The translations under genes and the position numbers were made by a program. Shown here in pieces: positions 1 through 7,321 of a stretch of DNA of 16,990 bases. Source of the stretch: Gammaproteobacteria bacterium. Lineage in GTDB: Bacteria > Pseudomonadota > Gammaproteobacteria > Steroidobacterales > BM003. Numbering within the stretch: position 1 is the first letter of the stretch; each line of letters begins with the position of its first letter. The stretch is from positions 1 to 16,990 of the forward strand of contig JAPHSC010000025.1 in NCBI GenBank assembly GCA_026193125.1. Direction: 5' to 3'. The notes under the pieces were generated by a model. It ran no database searches, was not told where the DNA came from, and was given only the letters and a program-made list of their open reading frames with translations.

Positions 1-446
1 AAATGTATATTGGCTACAACGGTTATCGCTTGCTGAATAAAAAGGCAACCTACAAGGACATACTCCAGGCTGGGCATATGAACCCTGACTACCTGCGCTA
101 TGAGTTGCACCGCGTCTGGGTAGTGGAAGGCACCTTGAAGCCGGGTGAGCGGCATATCTATGCCAAGCGCACATTTTATGTGGACGAGGATACCTGGCAG
201 ATTTCCATTGCTGATCTGTATGACGGACGTGGCGAAATGTGGCGCGTGAAAGAGGCCCACAACATGAGCCATTACCAGGTGCCGGTGCCGTGGTATGCAG
301 TGGAAGTCAGTTACGATCTGATTTCCGGTCGTTATCTGCCGATCGGTCTGGAAAACGAAATTCCTGGATATACCTATCAATGGGATTACCCGGCAACTCC
401 TGGCGATTACTCGCCGGCAGCATTGAGAAGGGCGGGTAAACGATAA
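1..446 (+). CDS. DUF1329 family protein, C-terminal part (5' end outside window)
   Basis: The open frame enters from the left edge and stops at TAA 444-446, with a second TAA right after it. The visible 147 residues look like the C-terminal half of a DUF1329 protein. They show an aromatic-rich beta pattern with WVVEGTLKPGERH, YAKRTFYVDEDTWQ and a late LENEIPGYTYQWDY segment. DUF1329 proteins are exported, are often labelled outer-membrane lipoprotein-sorting proteins, and are thought to share the LolA/LolB-like half-barrel fold. The signal peptide would lie off the window. In many gammaproteobacteria this family sits beside a DUF1302 outer-membrane protein, a YCF48-like propeller and an MMPL RND pump; the last two follow here. 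A role in moving a lipid or hydrophobic ligand across the periplasm is inference. The ATG at position 3 is probably internal. Confidence 0.8.
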   Translation, partial: MYIGYNGYRLLNKKATYKDILQAGHMNPDYLRYELHRVWVVEGTLKPGERHIYAKRTFYVDEDTWQISIADLYDGRGEMWRVKEAHNMSHYQVPVPWYAVEVSYDLISGRYLPIGLENEIPGYTYQWDYPATPGDYSPAALRRAGKR

Positions 447-450
447 TAAG

Positions 451-476
451 AATCCTCAAACCTTGTTTGAAGGATT
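451..476 (+). terminator. Hairpin just after the DUF1329 gene (first of a pair)
   Basis: The arms AATCCTCAAAC (451-461) and GTTTGAAGGATT (465-476) pair over 11 bp with one bulged A and a three-base loop. It starts four bases after the stop codon. No T-run follows, so alone it is more likely an RNA 3'-end stabiliser or half of a two-part terminator with the hairpin at 488-517. Confidence 0.45.
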
Positions 477-487
477 TGTAATCGGAT

Positions 488-525
488 AGCGGCCCGTCGT
501 ATAAACGATGGGCCGCTTTTATTTA
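488..525 (+). terminator. Rho-independent terminator between DUF1329 and propeller genes
   Basis: A 12-bp stem is formed by AGCGGCCCGTCG (488-499) and CGATGGGCCGCT (506-517), with one G-T pair and loop TATAAA, followed by TTTTATTT. This is a textbook intrinsic terminator. It also settles the start of the next gene, because the ATG at 508 lies inside the right arm and cannot be a sensible initiation site. Confidence 0.8.
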
Positions 526-558
526 GACCTGGCTGGCGGCGAATTTACGGGGGAGCCA

Positions 559-1728
559 ATGCAAGGCATTAATACAGCCATCAAGAGAATGGCGTTGGGA
601 CTGGTCACTGCTTTACCACTGATGGGTATCGGCTTGTGCCAGGCAGAAGAGGGAGTCAAGCCGGATTTCAGATATCTTCCGGCGGTGATGTCACCGCGGG
701 TGGAAAGAGCCCTGCTACTCGACCTGGCCCGTGCGGATGGCCGCATGGTCGCGGTGGGAGAGCGGGGCTTTATCATTTATTCGGATGACGACGGCCAGAG
801 CTGGAGCCAGGCGCAGGTGCCGGTATCTGTGACCTTGACTGCCGTGAGTTTTCCCACGCCGAAAATGGGCTGGGCCGTGGGCCATGAAGGCACCATCTTG
901 CATAGTGCCGACGGCGGTAGCAGCTGGTCTGTGCAATTGTCCGGGCAGGAGGTCGCCAGCCAGGAAGTCAGCCTTGCCGAAGGGCTCATCGAGCAAATGC
1001 AGCAGCAACTGGAAACCGCGGACGAATTGGACCTGGAAGACTTGCAGTACGCACTGGATGACGCCCAGTACGCCCTGGAGGATGCGCAAGAGGCGGTAGC
1101 TTCGGGGGGAACCCCCAATCCTTTTCTGGATGTCTGGTTTGCAGATGAGAAGACGGGTATTGCGGTCGGCGCCTACGGTCTGTTCTTTCGGACCAAGGAT
1201 AGCGGCGAGCACTGGACCATTGCCTCTGCGGCCTTGGATAACCCGGACAAGTACCACTACTACAGCCTGAGCTCGCCAAATGGCAGGATAGTCTACATGT
1301 CTGGTGAGGCGGGCATGTTGTTCCGCTCCGAAGACGAGGGTGCAACCTGGGTAAGACTCGAATCGCCTTATGAGGGTTCATTTTTCGGCATACTCGCGCA
1401 GCCCAACGGGGCCAATGGCAGGGTCGTCACTTTCGGACTAAGGGGCAATATCTTTGTCTCGAATGATCGTGGTGACAGCTGGGAAGAACGGACAACGGAG
1501 AACGAGAATACGCTGATGGGCGGGAGTTTAACGGCAGACGGTCGCCTGGTCATCGTGGGTCGTTCCGGCACTGTACTTAGCAGTGATGACGGGGGCGAGA
1601 ATTTCAGTGTGCTGTACCGTGACGATCGCGGTTCTTACGGTGCGGTGATCACCGGCAGTGACGGCAATCTGATAGTGGTAGGCGAGGGTGGGATCCACCA
1701 CGCCGGCCCCGACGGCTCCTCGAGGTAG
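559..1728 (+). CDS. Secreted YCF48/BNR-type seven-bladed beta-propeller protein
   Basis: A 389-residue protein starting at ATG 559, preceded by GGGGGA at 549-554. An in-frame ATG at 508 lies inside the terminator hairpin and is rejected. Residues 1 to about 30 form a signal peptide: a basic start with KR, a hydrophobic stretch, and likely cleavage after CQA. No proper lipobox is seen. The body holds about seven repeats of the pattern VGxxGxIxxSxDxGxxW, for example GERGFIIYSDDDGQSW, GHEGTILHSADGGSSW, GAYGLFFRTKDSGEHW and GLRGNIFVSNDRGDSW. That matches the YCF48/PSII-BNR propeller family. An acidic, glutamine-rich helical insert (about residues 130-184) interrupts the blades. Bacterial members of this family outside cyanobacteria commonly lie next to MMPL RND pumps, as here. 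The likely role is a periplasmic partner of that pump. The stop is TAG, seven bases before the next gene. Confidence 0.85.
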   Translation: MQGINTAIKRMALGLVTALPLMGIGLCQAEEGVKPDFRYLPAVMSPRVERALLLDLARADGRMVAVGERGFIIYSDDDGQSWSQAQVPVSVTLTAVSFPTPKMGWAVGHEGTILHSADGGSSWSVQLSGQEVASQEVSLAEGLIEQMQQQLETADELDLEDLQYALDDAQYALEDAQEAVASGGTPNPFLDVWFADEKTGIAVGAYGLFFRTKDSGEHWTIASAALDNPDKYHYYSLSSPNGRIVYMSGEAGMLFRSEDEGATWVRLESPYEGSFFGILAQPNGANGRVVTFGLRGNIFVSNDRGDSWEERTTENENTLMGGSLTADGRLVIVGRSGTVLSSDDGGENFSVLYRDDRGSYGAVITGSDGNLIVVGEGGIHHAGPDGSSR

Positions 1729-1735
1729 GTAAAAA

Positions 1736-4138
1736 ATGAAAAACGCCACCAAACATCATTTGACACATCCCGTGGAGGATGTGGAGCCGATGCTGGAGAA
1801 CCTGTTCTTCAAGAACCGCGTCGCCCTGATCATTTTCTTTGTATTGGTTACGGCCTTCCTGGCTTTTCAGGCAGCCCAGATCAAACCTGACGCCAGCTTC
1901 GAAAAGATGGTGCCGACCTTTCATCCCTATATCGCGAACTTCCTGAAGAATCGGGATGATCTTTCCAGCCTGGGTAACTCCGTGCGCATCGTGGTAGAGA
2001 CTCGGGAAGGCGACATCTTTGACAAGGACTTCCAGGAGTTGCTGAAGGAAATCAATGACGAGGTGTTCTTCATCCCGGGCGTTGATCGCTCGAAACTCGA
2101 GTCCTTGTGGTCGCCGAATATTCGCTGGAGCGAGGTAACCGAAGAAGGATTCCGCGGTGGGTCGGTCATCCCCGACGATTATGACGGCTCATCCTCCAGC
2201 CTGGAGCAGCTGCGTGAGAACGTGCTCAAGTCTGGCCAGATAGGGCGCCTGGTGGCGAATAACTTCAAGTCAACCATCGTGCTGGCACCGCTGGTGGACC
2301 GGGATGCCGAGACCGGCGAGAAGCTGGATTACAAGAAGCTGTCCGAGAGCCTGGAGACCCTGGTCAGGGATAAATACAGCAGTGATGCAGTGTCGATTCA
2401 TATCATCGGGTTTGCCAAGATAGTTGGCGACCTGATCAAGGGTGCCAGCCAGGTAGGTATGTTCTTCGGCATCGCCTTCCTGACCACCATGCTGCTTTTG
2501 TATATGTACTCTCGCTGTGTCTGGAGCACTGTTGTTCCCCTGCTGTGCTCGACCATGGGCGTGGTCTGGCAGTTGGGTCTGCTGAATGTCCTGGGTTTCG
2601 GTATCGATCCCTACTCCATGCTGGTTCCCTTCCTGGTGTTTGCGATCGGTGTCAGCCACGGGGTGCAGATGATCAACAGCATCCGCAGCAAGTCCCTGTT
2701 CGGCGCCAGTCCCATGGCTGCCGCCAGGCTGACTTTCCGCCAGCTGTATGTGCCGGGCCTGGTGGCCCTGGCCAGCGACGGTATCGGCTTCTTGACCCTG
2801 ATCGTCATCAAGATACCGGTTATCCAGGAGCTGGCCCTGACTGCCAGCCTGGGCGTGGCAGTTCTGATTCTTACCAACCTGGTGTTGTTGCCGGTGTTGA
2901 TGTCCTACACGGGGGTCAGCAAGGGCTCCATGCGCTTCATGCTGGCGCGCAAGGACAGACCCAGCCCGGTGTGGCAATGGTTCTCCGGCTTCACGGAAAT
3001 GCGGCGAGCCCGCATTACGCTTATGGTCGCACTGGCCCTGTTCGGGTTTGGTCTGTATTTCGGCCAGGGTTTGAAAATTGGAGACCTGGACCCGGGCGCC
3101 CCGGAGTTGCGGGCCGACTCCCGGTACAATTTGGATAACGCGTTCCTGACGGCCAATTACTCCAATAGCACAGACGTGTTTGTGGTGATGGTAGAGACAC
3201 CTCCCCAGCAGTGCGGTGACTATGAGGTGGTAGCCGCTATTGACCGTTTCCAGGGCGAAATGGAAACCGTCGAAGGTGTGCAGTCAGTGGTGTCCCTGGT
3301 CAATGTGGCCAAGCTGTATAACACAGCCATGAATGAAGGCAGCCTGAAGTGGGCGTCCCTGAGTCGCAACAAGCTGGTCCTCAACAGTTCCCTTAGCGCC
3401 GTACCCAACATACTCATCAACACCGACTGCAGCATGGTACCGGTGCTGGTGTTCCTGGAAGATCACAAGGCGGACACGCTGACACGTGTAATCGGTGAAG
3501 CAGAGAGCTTTGCGGCCAGTTACAACAGTCCGGCTGCAATGTTCTTGCTGGCTGCCGGTAACTCGGGTGTTGAGGCGGCGACCAATATTGTGATCGGTAC
3601 CGCCCAGTACCAGATGCTGGCCTGGGTTTATGGCGTGGTCAGCCTGTTATGCCTGCTGACGTTTCGCTCGCTCAGGGCGGTATTGTGCGTCATCCTTCCA
3701 CTGGCGCTCACCTCGGTGCTGGCCCAGGCCCTGATGGCCTTTATGGGTATCGGGGTGAAGGTGGCGACACTGCCCGTGATCGCACTGGGTGTGGGTATAG
3801 GTGTCGACTACGGCATCTACATTTATACCAAGTTGGTGGATTACATAAAGAAGGACCTCAGTCTGACCGAGGCATACTTCAAGACTCTGCAGACCACAGG
3901 CGTGGCAGTGGCTTTCACCGGATTGACGCTGGCTATCGGTGTGGGTACCTGGATGTTTTCCCCCATCAAGTTTCAGGCGGACATGGGTCTTATGCTGACC
4001 TTTATGTTCCTGTGGAACATGTTGGGTGCGCTGGTGTTGCTGCCCGCTCTGTCCAGGATGCTGTTACAGCCCGAGAAGATCAGGCAGAAAGCCAGGGACG
4101 AGTTTGCGGCGCCAGCCACTGAAGAAGCCGAGTCCTGA
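1736..4138 (+). CDS. MMPL-type RND superfamily transporter (inner membrane)
   Basis: An 800-residue protein with the two-fold RND plan. There is one membrane helix near residues 29-47, a large periplasmic loop to about 235, and five helices between about 241 and 390. A seventh helix follows near 425-442, then a second periplasmic loop to about 620, then five helices to about 785. The second half has the usual GVGIGVDYGIYIYTK motif with D691-Y692; the corresponding first-half motif reads AIGVSHGVQMIN, without the acidic residue. These pumps use the proton gradient to move lipids or hydrophobic compounds, but the substrate here is unknown. The ATG at 1736 follows GAGGTAGG, which overlaps the upstream stop, so it is surely co-transcribed with the propeller gene. 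An alternative start is the ATG at 1790, just ahead of the first helix. Confidence 0.88.
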   Translation: MKNATKHHLTHPVEDVEPMLENLFFKNRVALIIFFVLVTAFLAFQAAQIKPDASFEKMVPTFHPYIANFLKNRDDLSSLGNSVRIVVETREGDIFDKDFQELLKEINDEVFFIPGVDRSKLESLWSPNIRWSEVTEEGFRGGSVIPDDYDGSSSSLEQLRENVLKSGQIGRLVANNFKSTIVLAPLVDRDAETGEKLDYKKLSESLETLVRDKYSSDAVSIHIIGFAKIVGDLIKGASQVGMFFGIAFLTTMLLLYMYSRCVWSTVVPLLCSTMGVVWQLGLLNVLGFGIDPYSMLVPFLVFAIGVSHGVQMINSIRSKSLFGASPMAAARLTFRQLYVPGLVALASDGIGFLTLIVIKIPVIQELALTASLGVAVLILTNLVLLPVLMSYTGVSKGSMRFMLARKDRPSPVWQWFSGFTEMRRARITLMVALALFGFGLYFGQGLKIGDLDPGAPELRADSRYNLDNAFLTANYSNSTDVFVVMVETPPQQCGDYEVVAAIDRFQGEMETVEGVQSVVSLVNVAKLYNTAMNEGSLKWASLSRNKLVLNSSLSAVPNILINTDCSMVPVLVFLEDHKADTLTRVIGEAESFAASYNSPAAMFLLAAGNSGVEAATNIVIGTAQYQMLAWVYGVVSLLCLLTFRSLRAVLCVILPLALTSVLAQALMAFMGIGVKVATLPVIALGVGIGVDYGIYIYTKLVDYIKKDLSLTEAYFKTLQTTGVAVAFTGLTLAIGVGTWMFSPIKFQADMGLMLTFMFLWNMLGALVLLPALSRMLLQPEKIRQKARDEFAAPATEEAES

Positions 4139-4146
4139 AGGGAGCA

Positions 4147-4173
4147 TCACCCTGCCGCCGAACGCCAGGGTGA
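4147..4173 (+). terminator. Possible weak terminator after the RND gene
   Basis: Arms TCACCCTG (4147-4154) and CAGGGTGA (4166-4173) form an 8-bp stem with an 11-base loop, beginning eight bases after the stop codon. The bases that follow (AATAGCG) are not a T-run, so intrinsic termination would be poor. It may only mark the end of the mRNA. Confidence 0.25.
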
Positions 4174-4466
4174 AATAGCGGGCGTCGGAGGTCTCGGCGG
4201 CGGACCTTGACGCGTCCGAAAGCCTGCGCGTCTGCAAGTGTGCTGCGGCCTGGTGCCGTGGTGCTTCGGCTTTCTGCGAAGATCGCGCATCGACTCAGAC
4301 CTTCGGAAACTGCTTGACCGGTTGCGTCTGCGGGCCTGCCAGAGATGCCCCGGTCGCTCCGGCCGCGCGTGCCCAAAATCAAAAACTGCCACCCAAATCC
4401 CACTAATTGCGCCTCGACACAGGTAGATTGAGGGGAATCCTTTCGGTGCTCTATCGAAGCTGATGG

Positions 4467-4495
4467 TTGTTAAAGCATATTAACCAGAGTATAAA
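4467..4495 (+). promoter_or_regulatory. Sigma-70 type promoter for the GGDEF-EAL gene
   Basis: TTGTTA at 4467-4472 and TATAAA at 4490-4495 are spaced by exactly 17 bases, in an AT-rich stretch about 90 bases before the start codon. Transcription would begin near 4502 and leave a leader of about 85 bases. This is the best promoter-like match in the gap, assigned by eye only. Confidence 0.45.
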
Positions 4496-4587
4496 CATGG
4501 GCTTATCTTGTGTTCTTAAAAAAGTATGTCACAATCAGCTCGGATGTGATTGAAAATTGATTGGCTGTTCGGGGTGGGTGGGGCTGA

Positions 4588-7320
4588 ATGAAAGGCCAAC
4601 TGCCGTCGGGCAATTGCACTGGGGTCGGAAACATGGCGACGCAATCCGATAATGATCAGCGCGAGATTACGCTGACCGGGAAGACCTCGCGGTTCTCCAC
4701 GGGGGTCGGTGCCCGTGTCCGTCCGGGACTTGATACCGTCTACACCAAGGCCGCCATCGATTTGCAGACAATCGGGGCAGATGGCGCCACGGCCATTAAC
4801 GCCTGTCTTGAGTCGGTGCGGGATGCCTGTGGTGTGGACGCCTTGTTTATCGCCGTGCTGGACAATGAGCGCCAGACCATCCAGCAGGTGTATTCCGCCA
4901 GAGGTATGTTTTCCACCTGTAACCCCGAGGTATTGACCGGCGTGGATCTGGCGCCCTATGCCTGGTTGCAGTCACGCATGACCCACCTGAAGGTACTGGA
5001 GCTCGACGATACTGCGAGTTCCGCCGCTGCCGAGGCGGGTTTGTTTTCGGCGCTCAATATTGGATCCATCCTGCTGATCGGCCTGAGCATCCAGGGTGAG
5101 ATACGCGGATTTGTTGCCATGGCCAGTTGCCTGCCGAGGGCTGGCTGGGATGCCAATTTGCACCTGTTGCTGAAACTGCTGGGCACCAGCTTTGTATCGG
5201 GTCAGGAGCGCTTGTTGTTGCAGGCTGAATTGAACGAAGTCCGTGAGCACCATTCGCTCGCCAGCTTTTCAGCCAATGATGGCGTGTGGGATTTCGATCT
5301 TAGAACCAACGCGACCTATTTTTCACCGCGTTGGAAATCCATGCTCGGTTTTGACCATGATGAGTTTGTCAACGCCACGCCGGACTGGCGCAAACTGGTG
5401 CATCCGGATGACATGATCCAGGTGCAGTCTTCGATTCGAGAACACCTGGCCGGGACAAGCCCGCAGTTTGAAAGCGTGCATCGCATGCGTCATACCAATG
5501 GCGATTGGCGCTGGGTGCTTAGCCGGGCCAAGGCCTTGCACGACGACACCGGCCGCCTGCGGCGACTGGTGGGCGTGGAATTGGATATCACCGAGCGCAA
5601 GCTGTATGAAGAGGCGCTGTTTCGGGAGAAGGAGAGCGCGCAGATCACCCTGCAGTCTATCGGCGACGGCGTAATCACCACCGATGGCGAGTCGATGGTC
5701 GAGTACATCAATCCGGTGGCCGAGGAATTGACCGGATGGAAGCTGGATGACGCTACCGGTCGGCCGATAGACGAGATATTCCGTTGTTTCCACGAAGAGA
5801 CGTGTGAGCCGCTGGAAAATGCCATGTCCGTGGCAATACGCAGGGACAGGCCGATCAAGGCAGTCAGGCCGACACTGTTGATTCAGCGTGACGGCAACGA
5901 GTTGTATATCGAGAGTACCGCGGCACCTATTCGGGATGATCGCGGTGTCGTAAGTGGCGGTGTGCTGGTTTTCCATGATGTGAGCGAATCGCGCGAACTC
6001 AATCGTCGTCTGAGTTACCACGCCAGTCACGATATCCTGACTGGCCTGGTGAATCGCCGCGAGTTTGAAGCCAGACTGGACAGGGCCCTGAAAAGCGCGA
6101 AGGCGCGTGAAACCTCCTACGCGCTACTGTCCCTGGATCTTGATCAATTCAAGATAGTGAATGACTCTTGTGGCCACAGCGCAGGTGATGCGTTGCTGGG
6201 ACAACTGGGCGCCCTGCTCAAGTCAAAGATTCGCTGGCGCGATACCGTGGCGCGTATGGGCGGTGATGAATTTGGCGTGTTGCTGGAGAGCTGCTCACCC
6301 GAGGAAGCAATGGTAACGGCCGATGCCTTGCGCGAGGCGGTAAGGGATTTCAAATTCTTTTGGGACGACCGACCCTTCCGTCTTGGGGTAAGTATTGGCG
6401 TGGTGCCAATTACCGCTGACAACCAGGATGTAGAAACCCTGGTCAGTGCGGCGGAAAGCGCATGTCGGGCGGCCAAGGAAGCCGGACGCAATCGCATCCA
6501 CTGTTTCCAGGAAAACGATATCGATCTGATGCGCCGGCGCAAGGAAATGCAATGGGCGGCGCGCATCAACAACGCCCTGGACGAGTCGCGCTTTGAGCTG
6601 TACCGGCAGACGATCAGGCCGCTGCACGACAATATGGAGCGTGGCACCCATTTCGAAATCTTGCTGCGTATGCGGGACGAAGCGGGCAAGATCGTAGGGC
6701 CCGACTTGTTTATCGTTGCCGCGGAGCGTTATGGCATTACTCCGAACATTGATCGCTGGGTGATAGAGAACACCCTGCGTTGGCTGGTGTCGGAGGCTGA
6801 CGAACGTGAGCGCCTGAGCCTGTGCTCCATCAATCTCAGCGGTCAGAGCCTGGCCGATGACAAATTCCTGCCCTTTGTCATTGATCAGTTTCATCGCAGC
6901 GGCATAGATCCGGGCAAGATCTGTTTTGAGATTACCGAGACTGCCGCGATCGCCAGTTACTCCCAGGCCAACCGCTTCATTCACTCGCTGAAGGAATTGG
7001 GCTGCATGTTTGCCCTTGATGACTTTGGCACAGGACTGTCATCTTTCGGTTACCTGAAACATTTCCCGGTGGACTTCCTGAAGATCGATGGCAGCTTCGT
7101 GCGTGAGATGTTGCACGATCCGATTGACCGGGAGATGGTGCGCTCGATTAATGAGATAGGGCACTTGACCGGCAAGCGCACCATCGCGGAGTTCGCGGAA
7201 AACGATGAAATCATTACCATGCTGAGGGGTATGGGTGTCGATTATGCCCAGGGTTACGGTGTCTCGGAACCCCAGCCGGTCATGAAAAACAACTTGAGCG
7301 AAAGCACCAAGCGACGCTGA
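4588..7320 (+). CDS. GAF-PAS-PAS-GGDEF-EAL cyclic-di-GMP turnover protein
   Basis: A 910-residue soluble protein with no membrane helix or signal peptide. In order it has: a GAF-like domain (about 65-215); a PAS domain with PAC motif ending in GVELDITERK (about 225-338); a second PAS (about 345-465); a GGDEF domain (about 475-640); and an EAL domain (about 655-900). The cyclase motif GGDEF is exact at 558-562, and an RWRD inhibitory I-site lies five residues before it. The phosphodiesterase motifs are also present: EILLR (from 690), INLS, EITE, DDFGTGLSS, KIDG and QGYGVSEP. Only the EFAE segment departs from the usual ExVE. It could therefore make or break cyclic-di-GMP, with the direction set by the PAS/GAF sensors. 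The architecture recalls Pseudomonas DipA, which from memory lies next to aceEF. ATG 4588 is used; ATG 4633, preceded by GGGGTCGG, is possible. Confidence 0.9.
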   Translation: MKGQLPSGNCTGVGNMATQSDNDQREITLTGKTSRFSTGVGARVRPGLDTVYTKAAIDLQTIGADGATAINACLESVRDACGVDALFIAVLDNERQTIQQVYSARGMFSTCNPEVLTGVDLAPYAWLQSRMTHLKVLELDDTASSAAAEAGLFSALNIGSILLIGLSIQGEIRGFVAMASCLPRAGWDANLHLLLKLLGTSFVSGQERLLLQAELNEVREHHSLASFSANDGVWDFDLRTNATYFSPRWKSMLGFDHDEFVNATPDWRKLVHPDDMIQVQSSIREHLAGTSPQFESVHRMRHTNGDWRWVLSRAKALHDDTGRLRRLVGVELDITERKLYEEALFREKESAQITLQSIGDGVITTDGESMVEYINPVAEELTGWKLDDATGRPIDEIFRCFHEETCEPLENAMSVAIRRDRPIKAVRPTLLIQRDGNELYIESTAAPIRDDRGVVSGGVLVFHDVSESRELNRRLSYHASHDILTGLVNRREFEARLDRALKSAKARETSYALLSLDLDQFKIVNDSCGHSAGDALLGQLGALLKSKIRWRDTVARMGGDEFGVLLESCSPEEAMVTADALREAVRDFKFFWDDRPFRLGVSIGVVPITADNQDVETLVSAAESACRAAKEAGRNRIHCFQENDIDLMRRRKEMQWAARINNALDESRFELYRQTIRPLHDNMERGTHFEILLRMRDEAGKIVGPDLFIVAAERYGITPNIDRWVIENTLRWLVSEADERERLSLCSINLSGQSLADDKFLPFVIDQFHRSGIDPGKICFEITETAAIASYSQANRFIHSLKELGCMFALDDFGTGLSSFGYLKHFPVDFLKIDGSFVREMLHDPIDREMVRSINEIGHLTGKRTIAEFAENDEIITMLRGMGVDYAQGYGVSEPQPVMKNNLSESTKRR

Positions 7321-7321
7321 G

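Larger units (their letters stand above)
4139..4587. other. Long intergenic region, no convincing gene
   Basis: About 450 bases separate the RND gene from the GGDEF-EAL gene. The left half (to about 4375) is GC-rich with many short inverted repeats, such as CTTCG...CGAAG around 4265-4285. Short open frames on both strands there are arginine-rich and resemble no family I know. The right half turns abruptly AT-rich and carries the promoter described separately. I see no tRNA, insertion sequence or recognisable riboswitch. A structured RNA or a decayed gene in the left half cannot be excluded. Confidence 0.5.

Noticed and set aside
508..558. Upstream in-frame ATG extending the propeller protein by 17 residues
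   Set aside because: It lies inside the terminator stem, has no ribosome site, and would put a non-signal extension before a normal signal peptide starting at 559.
655..675. Possible lipoprotein signal (cysteine in GIGLCQA) in the propeller protein
   Set aside because: The residue before the cysteine is Leu, which does not fit a lipobox; ordinary cleavage after CQA is likelier.
4080..4426. Small open frames on both strands in the gap after the RND gene
   Set aside because: Arginine-rich, no ribosome sites, no family resemblance; the minus one overlaps the end of the pump gene.
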